Part shown: piece by piece, positions 28,301 to 36,600 of the stretch
Numbering within the stretch: position 1 is the stretch's first letter
Layout of the letters: the number at the start of each line of letters is the position of its first letter
From: DATARR01 sp044868005
GTDB taxonomy: Bacteria > Acidobacteriota > Thermoanaerobaculia > Multivoradales > UBA5704
NCBI GenBank assembly: GCA_044868005.1
Contig: JBIOVX010000131.1
Coordinates: 9,842-73,841 of the forward strand
Length of the DNA stretch: 64,000 nucleotides
Direction: 5' to 3'
Notes under the pieces: model-generated
What the model saw: only the letters and a program-made list of their open reading frames with translations
Database searches by the model: none
Told to the model about the DNA's origin: nothing
Position numbers and translations under genes: made by a program

Positions 28301-30287
28301 GGCCACGGTCTGGCGCATGCTCGCTCACCTCGAGGGTCTTCTGGAGGCTCTCGCCGGGGACTCCGAAAGGCCGCCGCGCTCCCTGCCGCTCCTCACGCCG
28401 GCCGAGCGCCATCAGTTGACCGTCGACTGGAGCGGCGCCCCGCCGCGCCATCCGCGCGCGGCGACGATCCACGGCCTCTTCGCCGAACAGGCCGCCCGCA
28501 CGCCGGATGCCGTGGCCGTGGTCTACGGCGACGAGGAGCTGACCTACGCCGCTCTGGCTACCCGTGCTGGCCGGCTCGCCGGCCGTCTGCTCCGCCTTGG
28601 TCTGCCGCCGGAGTCGCGGATCGCCATCGTCGCCGAGCGCTCGCCCGCGCTGATCGTGGGCCTGTTGGGAATCCTGCAGGCCGGCGGCGCCTATCTTCCG
28701 CTCGATCCGGAGCTGCCGATCGAGCGACTGGCATTTCTTCTCGCCGACGCGGGCGCGACCGTCCTCCTGGCCGAGCGCAAGACGCTGGAATCGCTCCCCG
28801 CCGACCTGCGGCTCGACGAGATGCGGGTCCTGGCTGTGGACGGCGAGGAGGAGGAAGGCGGAACGCCGCTCCTGCCGGAGGTCGCCGCGACGGATCTAGC
28901 CTATGTGCTGTATACCTCGGGCTCGACCGGCACGCCCAAGGGAGTCGCGGTGCCGCATCGCGGCGTCGTCCGCCTGGTGGTCGGGGCCGAATGGGCGGAT
29001 CTGGGGCCGGGCGAGACCTTCCTGCAGCTCGTTCATCTGACCTTCGACGTCTCCGCCTTCGAGATCTGGGCGCCGCTGCTCAACGGCGGCCGGCTGGTGC
29101 TCTATCCGGGCCGCCGTCCCGCTCTCGACGAGCTGGCCGAGGTGATCGTCCGCCATGGCGTGACGACGATGTGGCTGACCTCCGGGCTCTTCCATCAGAT
29201 GGTCCACGAGAGGCTCGACGGGTTGCGGCCGCTGCGCCAGCTCGTGGCCGGCGGCGACGTGCTCTCGCCGCCGCACGTGCACCGCGCCCTGGCCGCCCTG
29301 CCCGGCTGCACCTTGATCGACGGCTATGGTCCGACGGAAAACAGCATCCTGACCACCGCGCACGCGATGACCGCCGCCGATCTGGGGGATGAGCGCCTCG
29401 AGGCCACGGTGCCCATCGGACGAGCGCTCCGCGGGACGGAGGTCTACGTGCTCGGCGCCGACCTGCGGCCGGTTCCCGTCGGCGTCTGGGGTGAGCTCGT
29501 CGCCGGCGGCGACGGCGTGGCGCGCTGCTATCTCGGACGACCGGCCCTGACCGCCGAGAGCTTCATTCCCGATCCCTTCTCGCGGGAGCCGGGCGCCCGT
29601 CTCTACCGCACGGGCGACATCGTCCGCTGGCGGCCCGACGGCGTCCTGGAGTTCCTGGGCCGGCGTGACGGCCAGGTCAAGGTGCGCGGCATCCGGATCG
29701 AGCTGGGGGAGATCGAGGCGGCGCTCGCCCAACACCCGGCGGTGCGCGCGGCCGCCGTCGTGCTGCGCGAAGACCAAGCGGAAGACCGGCGGCTGATCGC
29801 CTACGTCGCCGCCGATCCCGAGGACGCTCCCGGCCCGGCAGCGCTGCGGCGCCACCTGGCTTCCCGTCTGCCGGAGCCGATGCTCCCCGCGGCGTTCGTG
29901 ATCCTCGAACGGCTGCCGCTGACGCCCGCAGGCAAGGTCGACCGGAGGGCGTTGCCGGCCCCGGATCGCATCGGCCTGCCGGAGCGGGAGTACGTTCCGC
30001 CCGCGAGTCCGATCGAGGAGCAGCTCGCCGCCGTCTGCGCGGAGGTGCTGGGCCGCGAGCGCGTGGGCATGGAGGACAGCTTCTTCGCCCTCGGCGGCCA
30101 CTCGCTGCTCGCCACGCAATGGGTGGCCCGGCTGCGGGACCGCTACGGCCTCGAGGTGACGCTGCAGATGGTTTTCGAAACCTCCAGCCTGAGGGAGCTC
30201 GCGGACCGCATCGTGGAGGAGGAGCTGGCGAGCGCGGAGAGCGGCGAGCTCGCCGAGCTGATGGCTGAATTGAAGGAGCTTTCATGA
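22386..30287 (+). CDS. NRPS, C-A-PCP-E-C-A-PCP (two modules)
   Basis: This 2633-residue synthetase extends the chain by two residues. Domains: C1 (HHTVTDA ~181), A1 (YTSGTTG ~651, NGKVDRKAL ~987), PCP1 of the GGDSIL type (~1043) that usually precedes epimerisation, E domain (~1090-1545, with HHLIVDG, EGHGRE and RTVGWFT), a C domain of the DCL kind (DLYPLAPLQEGILFH, HHLIFDG ~1701), A2 (~2020-2525) and PCP2 (GGHSLL ~2570). The first residue should therefore be D-configured. Pockets by eye: A1 DALFTGVIIK (unassigned, hydrophobic) and A2 DVFWVGGILK (aliphatic, Val-like, tentative). The TTG start overlaps the stop of the preceding gene as TTGA after a GGAGGTG ribosome site. The end overlaps the next ATG. 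The acidic C-terminal tail (ELAELMAELKEL) faces a basic N-terminus in the next protein, consistent with docking. Confidence 0.96.
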   Translation: MSVAGRLAALTPEQRALFEKLREKQRRAARILQPPPIRRVSGPTGEGDWPLSLDQERYWFMEQLYPSGAGLNITAATRMRGLLAPGHLAAGLSEIVRRHAAWRTAFPAVDGKPVQRVGPPRPQRLPVIDLVGLPATQREPEVLRLVNEDSAAPFDLERGPLVRSHLMRMSAGEHVCLLTVHHTVTDAISFQIAWAELAALYAAFATGVVPALPEPPVHYSDFAVWQREWLQGEVLDELTSWWRERLAGFPVTLELPTDRPRPAVFRMHGGRLPAALSREQAEGLRRLAHQEGATLFMVVLAAVAALLHRDSGQDRLILGANNANRNRPEIEAVLGCFLTQVPFAIDLAGDPSFRELLARVRRSALGSYGHQDLPFGQLVQAIQLERDPSRQPLIQALVQVLGGQASEARFAGASFEPVDAWDGRARYDLMLTLYEVPGGLAGSLEFDADLFDAATTARRIERLLLQVAAAIADPEIRLSALPVLPETVRHQVASEWNDTYRPRPAWTAPQRFVEQAARTPQAVAVVAGVEELTYGELDRRSGELAHRLRGLGIAAESRVALLLDRTLDVPVAIFGVWRAGGAYVPLDPDSPAARLADLLADAEPAVVIHRGPTPVPPAPGMWFLDLATEEPVRAMEAALPEVRPEHLAYFIYTSGTTGRPKAVMVEHGSLAATLTSFNERFPLGPGARVPHLSRYTFDASFLDLVAPILTGGTVEILSRDELLDPDHLLLVFERATIVFTVPSLVRGLIPGARERGAERFARLRAITVGGEAVSPELQADLLATFPSTDLDVVYGPTETTIICAVYRVPRGRCAERVLIGRPLPEVEARVVDSQGALVPPGLPGELWIGGPGVARGYFRREELTAERFVEVDGRRFYRTGDLVRQVPAEGGALEFLGRTDFQVKVRGFRIEPGEVEAALRAHPAVRETVVVAHPGAGGDNQLVAYWVSAEGAAPPVEDLRTFLAQILPEYMLPAIFVPLAALPLNPNGKVDRKALPAPSAARLEAARSASPRNAREELLAGIWREVLGVERVGIHDNFFQLGGDSILSIQVVARARQAGLLITTRQFFDNQTIAGLAAVAGSAGDVEAAAGPVEGEAPLTPIQRRFFAEERRQPWRFNQAVMLAPRERLAVAPLAAALALLAEHHDVLRLRFPREEEGWRQVHAPAGAARESAPLLEIDLAALPAAERARALDLAAEGLQSGLDLARGPLFTAALFRSGGEVGERLLLTAHHLIVDGVSWRVLLEDLATAYRQLAAGAVPELPAKTTSWKHWAERLAGHARSPELATELPYWLALATPVTPLPVDFEESAGNARASVSVELGAAQTRALLNEAPEVYRTQVNDLLLAALVRAFAAWTGEGTRRVDLEGHGREEIFPGVDLSRTVGWFTTVFPVALALPAGAGPRETILAVKESLRAVPGRGLGYGLLRYLAGSETGERLAALPAPQVSFNYLGRFDAAVQERGLFAFAPEVARGSEGEAVPDRHLFQIDLLVLEDRLRVHWTYDPDRHLAATAERLARGFLSEIEALVAHCLSPEAGGFTPSDFPLARLGQAALDRLLGNDRGVEDLYPLAPLQEGILFHRLYSADADLYLEQFTAALAGPFDAIAFADAWQRVVERHTALRTAFLVQGVERPLQLVRRAAELPWTAEDWRDLAPAALETRWRDLLAADRARGFDLTQPPLMRLTLVRTGEDRHRLVWSSHHLIFDGWCFSLLLSEVFTLYEAAVAGGETRLPPPRPYRDYIAWLAQHDEAEAERYWQQVLSGFTVPTPVPFDRPAAMSGGHGSRPEDYYERKLSLPAPQVGALEALAQRLQVTLNTVVQGAWALLLSHYAQASDVVFGAVVSGRPAELPDVESMVGLFINTLPVRVEIPDGGATSDWLARLQAGQFEQRQFQWTPLARIQTLAGLSTSEPLFASLLVFENYPVDASVSERLGGLRVGEVELSERTNYPLTLIVAERGDLILRLIADRRFEPATVWRMLAHLEGLLEALAGDSERPPRSLPLLTPAERHQLTVDWSGAPPRHPRAATIHGLFAEQAARTPDAVAVVYGDEELTYAALATRAGRLAGRLLRLGLPPESRIAIVAERSPALIVGLLGILQAGGAYLPLDPELPIERLAFLLADAGATVLLAERKTLESLPADLRLDEMRVLAVDGEEEEGGTPLLPEVAATDLAYVLYTSGSTGTPKGVAVPHRGVVRLVVGAEWADLGPGETFLQLVHLTFDVSAFEIWAPLLNGGRLVLYPGRRPALDELAEVIVRHGVTTMWLTSGLFHQMVHERLDGLRPLRQLVAGGDVLSPPHVHRALAALPGCTLIDGYGPTENSILTTAHAMTAADLGDERLEATVPIGRALRGTEVYVLGADLRPVPVGVWGELVAGGDGVARCYLGRPALTAESFIPDPFSREPGARLYRTGDIVRWRPDGVLEFLGRRDGQVKVRGIRIELGEIEAALAQHPAVRAAAVVLREDQAEDRRLIAYVAADPEDAPGPAALRRHLASRLPEPMLPAAFVILERLPLTPAGKVDRRALPAPDRIGLPEREYVPPASPIEEQLAAVCAEVLGRERVGMEDSFFALGGHSLLATQWVARLRDRYGLEVTLQMVFETSSLRELADRIVEEELASAESGELAELMAELKELS

Positions 30288-33200
30288 CGGACGTCCTGGC
30301 GGCCGGCGAGCTGGCCGGTCTCACGCGCGAGCAGCGGGCGCTGCTCTTCGAGCGGCTGCGGCAGAAGCGGGAGCGGCCGGCCGCGCAGGCCCGCATCCCG
30401 CGCCGCGTCTCCGGGCTCGCGCCCGTGCCGCTCTCCTTCGCGCAGGAGAGACTGTGGTTCCTCGACCGGCTGCAGCCCGGCGGTTCGGCCTACGGCCTGC
30501 CGTTCGCCATGGTGCTGCGCGGTGCCCTCGATCCGGCGGACCTGGAGGCGGCGCTGAACGAGGTGTTGCGGCGCCACGAGGCCCTGCGCACCGTCTTCCG
30601 CGAGGTGGACCGGCAGCCCCGCCAGGTGATCCTTCCCTTCGAGCGCCGGGCTCTGCCGAGGGTGGACCTCTCCGCGCTGCCGGAGACGGTGCGCGCCGCC
30701 ACGGCCCGGCGGTTGGCCCTGGAGGAGGGGCAACGCCCGTTCGACCTCGAGCGGGGTCCGTTGCTGCGCGCCGTTCTCCTTTACTTGGGAGCGGACGAGC
30801 ACGGCCTGCTCCTCAACCTGCATCACATCGTCTCCGACGGCTGGTCCATGGGCGTGCTGACGCGGGAGCTCGGCCTCCTCCATAAAACGGCGCGGCGCGG
30901 CGGCTCGTCGCCCCTTCCCGAGCCGTCCATCCAGTACGCGGACTTCGCCGTCTGGCAGCGGGAGTGGCTGCAAGGCGAGGTGCTCGCGCGCCAGCTCGGC
31001 TACTGGCGGCAGAAGCTCGCGGGCGCCGCGGTGCTCGATCTGCCCACCGATCGCCCCCGCCCTCCGGTGCGCAGCTTTCGCGGCACCGCCCGGCTGCTCG
31101 CCGTCGGACCGGAGACCCTGAAAGCTGCACGGGCCCTCGCGCGGCGGCACGACGCCACCGCCTTCATGGTCCTGGTCGCCGCGTTCCAGGCCATCCTCGG
31201 CCGCTACGCCGGCCAGGAGGATGTCGTCGTCGGCTCGCCCATCGCCAACCGCAACCGCGCCGAGGTCGAGCCGCTGATCGGCTTCTTCGTCAACACCCTG
31301 GCCCTGCGCGGGGATCTCGCGGGCGATCCGCCGTTCGCGGAGCTGATCGCGCGCGCGCGGCGCACGGCCATCGAGGCCTTCGCGCATCAGGATCTCCCCT
31401 TCGAGCGGCTGGTGGAGGAGCTGCGGCCCGAGCGGCGCCTGTCGCAGAACCCGCTCTTCCAGGTCCTGTTCGCGATGGTGGATTCGCCGCTGCGCGCCCT
31501 CAGATTCCCCGGGCTGGCCCTCTCGCAGATGGTCGTCGATCTCCCCATCAGCCGCTTCGATCTGGAGCTCCACCTGACCGAGAGCGACGACGGAGCCACC
31601 GGTCAGCTCGTCTTCAGCACGGACCTCTTCGATGCCGCGACCGCGCTGCGCCTGTGGCGGCACCTGGAGGCGTTGCTTGCGGCCTCAATGGCTGACCCTG
31701 CCCGGCGGCTGTCGGAGATCCCGTTATTCGATGAGCCGGAGCGGCACCAGCTTCTCTTGGAGTGGAACGATACGGCGGCGGAGCTGCCGCGGGAGGACCT
31801 GGCGTCGCTCTTCGCCGCGCAGGCGCGGCTGCGGCCGGACGCCGTGGCCGTGACTGCCGGCGAGGGAGACCTCACCTTTGCCGAGCTGGATCGGCGGACG
31901 GACCGCCTCGCCCGGCGGCTGGCAGCCGCCGGCGCCGGTCCCGAGTCGCGGGTCGCTCTCCTCGCGCAACGCTCGCTCGCCTTGATCGTGGGATTTCTGG
32001 GCATCACCAAGGCCGGCGGCGCCTATGTGCCCCTCGATCCCGCGTACCCGGCCGAGCGGCTCGCCTGGATGGTGGCGGACTCCGGCGCCCGGGTGCTCCT
32101 CGCTGAGCCGGCGCTGCTCGCCGCGTTTCCCGAGTTGGCAGGACCGGCGGCGGTGGTGGAATTGACGGCCGATCCCGTGGATGCCGCAGGGCCCGATCCG
32201 GCAGGGCCGCTGCCTGACGGCCTCGCCTACGTCATCTACACCTCCGGCTCGACCGGCCGGCCCAAGGGCGTCGGCGTGACCCACCGCAACATCGTGAGGC
32301 TGGTGCGCGGCAGCGGCTTCGCCGATCTCGGCCCGGACCAGGTGTTCCTGCAGCTCACCCCCACCTCCTTCGACGTCTCCACGCTGGAGATCTGGGCGCC
32401 GCTGCTCAACGGCGGTCGCCTGGCCATCTTTCCGCCGCGCCGGCCGTCCCTGGAGGAGTTGGGAGAGGTGGTCTGCCGCTTCGGCGTGACCTCCCTGTGG
32501 CTGACCGCCGGCCTCTTCCATCAGATGGTGGACGGCCGCCTCGAAACCCTGCGGCCGCTGCGGCAGCTTCTGGCGGGCGGCGACGTGCTCTCCCCGCCGC
32601 ACGTCCGCCGCGCCCTCACGGAGCTGCCCGGCGTCACCCTCATCAACGGCTACGGGCCGACCGAGGTGACCACCTTCATCACCTGTTTTCCGATGACGGA
32701 GGCGGGGCAGGTCGAGGCGACCGTATCCATCGGGCGGCCCATCGGCAACACGCGGGTCCATGTGCTCGGCAGGGACCTGCGGCCGGTCCCCTGCGGCGTC
32801 TGGGGCGAGCTCTGCGCGGGTGGCGACGGCGTAGCCCGCGGTTATCTGGGCAGGCCGGAGCTCACCGCCGAGCGCTTCGTGCCCGATCCCTTCGCGGAGC
32901 CCGGCGGGGAAGGCTCGCGGCTCTACCGGACGGGCGACATCGTGCGTTGCCTGGCGGACGGCCGGATCGAGTTCCGCGGCCGCAGCGACGGGCAGATCAA
33001 GCTGCGCGGTATCCGCATCGAGGTGGGCGAGATCGAGAGCGCTCTCGCCCGCCACCCGGAGGTCGCGGAGGCGGCCGTGGCCGCGCGCGAGGCCGGCGAC
33101 TCCGCCGACCGTCGCCTCGTCGCCTACGTGGTGCCACGGGAAGCCGCGGCGGGCGAGCCGCCGGCGGAGCGGCAGCGGCGGCTGGTGCCGGAGCTGCGGC

Positions 33201-33631
33201 GGTTCCTGGCTTCGGTGCTCCCGGAGTACATGCGCCCCTCCGTCTTCATGCTCCTCGATGCCCTGCCGCTCACCGCCAACGGCAAGATCGATCGGGCGGC
33301 CCTCCCCGCGCCCGAGCGTCCCGCGGGCGCCGAGACCTGGATCGCTCCTTCCACCCCGCTGGAGGAGCTGCTGGCGAAGATCACCGCCGAGGTCCTGGGC
33401 GTGGAGCGGGTAGGGATGGCGGACAACTTCTTCGATCTCGGCGGGCACTCGCTGCTCGCCACCCAGTTCGTCTCGCGGCTGATCCAGGATCACGGCATCG
33501 GGGTGACGCTGCAGATGGTCTTCGACGCGGCGACCCTGGCCGACCTCGCCGACCGCCTGGTCCAGCAGGAGCTCACGGAAGTCAGCGACGAGCTTCTCGA
33601 CGAGATGCTGAACGAAATGGAGGGCCGGTGA
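30284..33631 (+). CDS. NRPS, C-A-PCP (one module)
   Basis: This 1115-residue single module has a basic N-terminal helix (REQRALLFERLRQKRER), a C domain (HHIVSDG ~180), an A domain (YTSGSTG ~651, NGKIDRAAL ~999) and a PCP (GGHSLL ~1054). The pocket read by eye is DVLWLGGTFK, close to valine codes such as DAFWLGGTFK, so a branched aliphatic residue is likely. Its A-PCP region closely resembles the last A-PCP of the preceding protein (shared LEIWAPLLNGG or FEIWAPLLNGG, LVAGGDVLSPPHV or LLAGGDVLSPPHV, VTLQMVF), which suggests recent duplication or gene conversion. The ATG overlaps the upstream stop by four bases. The stop shares one base with the next ATG. The acidic tail (SDELLDEMLNEMEG) fits docking to the basic start of the next protein. 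Confidence 0.96.
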   Translation: MTDVLAAGELAGLTREQRALLFERLRQKRERPAAQARIPRRVSGLAPVPLSFAQERLWFLDRLQPGGSAYGLPFAMVLRGALDPADLEAALNEVLRRHEALRTVFREVDRQPRQVILPFERRALPRVDLSALPETVRAATARRLALEEGQRPFDLERGPLLRAVLLYLGADEHGLLLNLHHIVSDGWSMGVLTRELGLLHKTARRGGSSPLPEPSIQYADFAVWQREWLQGEVLARQLGYWRQKLAGAAVLDLPTDRPRPPVRSFRGTARLLAVGPETLKAARALARRHDATAFMVLVAAFQAILGRYAGQEDVVVGSPIANRNRAEVEPLIGFFVNTLALRGDLAGDPPFAELIARARRTAIEAFAHQDLPFERLVEELRPERRLSQNPLFQVLFAMVDSPLRALRFPGLALSQMVVDLPISRFDLELHLTESDDGATGQLVFSTDLFDAATALRLWRHLEALLAASMADPARRLSEIPLFDEPERHQLLLEWNDTAAELPREDLASLFAAQARLRPDAVAVTAGEGDLTFAELDRRTDRLARRLAAAGAGPESRVALLAQRSLALIVGFLGITKAGGAYVPLDPAYPAERLAWMVADSGARVLLAEPALLAAFPELAGPAAVVELTADPVDAAGPDPAGPLPDGLAYVIYTSGSTGRPKGVGVTHRNIVRLVRGSGFADLGPDQVFLQLTPTSFDVSTLEIWAPLLNGGRLAIFPPRRPSLEELGEVVCRFGVTSLWLTAGLFHQMVDGRLETLRPLRQLLAGGDVLSPPHVRRALTELPGVTLINGYGPTEVTTFITCFPMTEAGQVEATVSIGRPIGNTRVHVLGRDLRPVPCGVWGELCAGGDGVARGYLGRPELTAERFVPDPFAEPGGEGSRLYRTGDIVRCLADGRIEFRGRSDGQIKLRGIRIEVGEIESALARHPEVAEAAVAAREAGDSADRRLVAYVVPREAAAGEPPAERQRRLVPELRRFLASVLPEYMRPSVFMLLDALPLTANGKIDRAALPAPERPAGAETWIAPSTPLEELLAKITAEVLGVERVGMADNFFDLGGHSLLATQFVSRLIQDHGIGVTLQMVFDAATLADLADRLVQQELTEVSDELLDEMLNEMEGR

Positions 33632-36600
33632 TGGACCCGGCGGCGCGGCAGGACCGGCTGGCCGGGCTCTCGCGGGAGCAGCGGGCGCTTCTCTTCGAGC
33701 AGATCCGCAAGCGCAAGGAGCGCGCCGGCGCGCCGCTCGAACGCATCCCTCGCCGGCGCCAGGATCTCGACCTCCTGCCCCTCTCCTTCGCGCAGGAGCG
33801 GCTCTGGTTCATCGACCGGCTCGAGCCGGGCCTGACCGTCTACAACATGCCGCAGGCCCTGCGCATCGAGGGTGAATCCTCACCGGCCGTCCTGGCGGCG
33901 ATCCTCGGCGAGGTGGTGCGCCGGCACGAGGTCCTGCGCACCACCTTCCATGAGGCGGCAGGCCAGCCGGTGCAGAGGGTCGCCGCCGCCGGTCCTTGGG
34001 TGCAGCCGCTCGTCGATCTGGCGGCGCTCCCTGAAGCCGCCCGGGCCGCCGAGGTGCGGCGCCTGGCCCAGGAGGAAGCCGAGCGGCCGTTCGACCTCGG
34101 CCGCGGACCGCTCCTCCGCGCCGTCGTGCTGCGGCTCGCCGCCGCCGAGCACGCCCTGCTGCTCGACATGCACCACATCGTCTCCGACGGCTGGTCCATG
34201 GGGGTGCTCGTACGCGAGATCACGGCCCTCTACGGCGCCGCCGTCTCCGGAAGGCCGTCGCCCCTGCCCGAGCTTGCGATCCAGTACGCCGACTTCGCCG
34301 TCTGGCAGCGGCAGCGTCTCCAAGGGCAGTTTCTGGAGACGCAGATCGCCTACTGGCGGCAGCGGCTGGCCGGCGTTCCCCTCTCCCTCGACCTGCCGGC
34401 GGATCGGCCCCGGCCGGCCGCCCCGAGCCATCGCGGAACGCGGCTGCACGTGATCTTCGATCCCGGGCTGCGGGCCGGCCTGGCCGGGCTCGCCCGCCGG
34501 CACGAGGCGAGCCCCTACATGGTGCTTCTCGCCGGCTTTCAGACCCTCCTCGGGCGCCTCAGCGGCCAGGAGGATCTCGCCGTCGGCTCGCCCATCGCCA
34601 ACCGCCACCGGGCCGAGATCGAGCCGCTGATCGGCTTCTTCGTCAATACGCTGGTCATGCGCGGGGACCTCTCGGGGGATCCCGCCTTCGGCGAGCTCCT
34701 CGGCCGCATCCGGCGGACCGCGCTGGAGGCCTATGCCCATCAGGACCTCCCCTTCGAGCGGCTGGTCGAGGAGCTGCGCCCGGAGCGGCACCTGGCGTTG
34801 AACCCCCTCTTCCAGGTCGTCTGCGCGATGCAGAACGCGCCGGCCGGCCGCATGGAGCTTCCCGGCCTGTCGTTCTCGCGGCTCGACTTCGAGGTCGCCA
34901 CTGCGCTGTTCGATCTGGAGCTCAACGTCTGGGAGCAGGAGGACGGCTCCCTGCTGGCGGTCTTCACCCACAGCGCCGACCTCTTCGACCCGGCGACCGT
35001 GCAGCGTTTCGCCGGCTGCCTGGAGGCGCTGCTCCGCGACACCGTCGCCGATCCCGAGCGGCGCCTGTCCACGCTGGCGCTGCTCGCGGAGCCTGAGCGC
35101 CATCAGCTCCTCCGCGAGTGGAACGACGCCGGCGAGCCGGAGTTGGGGCTGAGCGCCGTCGAGCGGTTCGAGGAGTGGGCGCGGCGCGCGCCGGACGCTC
35201 CGGCCGTCCTCGCCGGCGGCGAGACCGTCTCCTACGGCGAGCTCAACCGCCGGGCCAACCGCCTGGCCCATCACCTGCGCCGGCTCGGCGTCGGTCCCGG
35301 CGTCGCGGTCGGGCTGTGCCTCGAACGCTCGGCGGCGCTGGCGGCCGGCCTGCTCGGCGTCTGGAAGGCGGGCGGCGCCTACGTGCCCATGGATCCGGCG
35401 CTGCCGCAGGCCCGGCTCGCGTTCCTGCTCGCCGATTCCGGCGTGCCGCTGGTGGTGGCGGACGAGCGTTCGGCCGCGGTCCTGCCGGCCGTGCGCACGG
35501 TGCTCGTCGGCGGCCCCGGGCTGGCGGCCGAGAGCGCGGCCGATCTGGAGCCTCTGGGCGGTGCCCACGATCTGGCGTACCTGATCTACACCTCGGGCAC
35601 GACGGGTCAGCCGAAGGCCGTGGCGGTGGAGCGCCGGCACCTCGAGAGCACCCTTGCCGCCACCCGCCGGCTCTTCGCCTTTGGTGCCGGCGACCGCATG
35701 CCGTGCGTGGCGCCGTTCTCCTTCGACATCTTCCTCTTCGAGCTGCTCTCGCCGCTGCTCGTCGGCGGCGTCTCGCAGCTCATGCCGCTGCGTCCCACCC
35801 TGGATGTCGAAGCGCTGGTGGACGCGCTTTCGGACGCCACGCTCCTCCACGCCGTGCCGGCGCTGATGCGCCAGGTCGTCGAGACCGTCCGTCGGCGGCC
35901 GGAGCGCCCGCGGCGGCTGCGCGCCCTTTTCGTGGGCGGCGACGTGGTGCCAGCCGAGCTGGTGGCCGACCTGCGGCAGACCTTCCCGGACGCCGGCGTC
36001 TGGATCCTCTACGGCCCCACGGAGGCCGCCATCCTCGCCACGGCTCACCGCGCGCCGGTGGCGGGACCAGTGCGGCCGTTGCTTGGCCGTCCGCTCGACG
36101 GCGCCGTCATCGAGTTGCGCGATGCCGGCGAGCGGCCGGTGCCCGCCGGAGGAACGGGGGAGATCTGGATCGGCGGCGCGGGCGTCACCCGCGGCTACCT
36201 CAACCGCGACGAGCTGACGGCGGAGAAGTTCGTCGTCCGCGAGGGCCGCCGTTTCTTCCGCAGCGGCGATCTCGCCCGCCGGTTGCCGGACGGCACCCTG
36301 GAGTTCCTGGGACGCCAGGACGAGCAGGTGAAGGTGCGCGGCTTCCGCATCGAGCTGGGGGAAGTGGAGAGCGCTCTCTCCCGTCACCCGCGGGTGAGCG
36401 AGGTGGTGGCAACCGTGCGCGCCGAGGAGGGCGGACAGGACAGACGCCTCGTCGCCTACGTCGTGCCCCGCGAGACGGCGGAGGCCGCCGGAGGCGAGGC
36501 CGCCGAGCACGTGACGCAGTGGCAAACCCTCTATGACGAGACCTACGGGCGGGGTCCGGACAGCGACGACGCCGGCTTCAACCTGCGGGGGTGGAACAGC

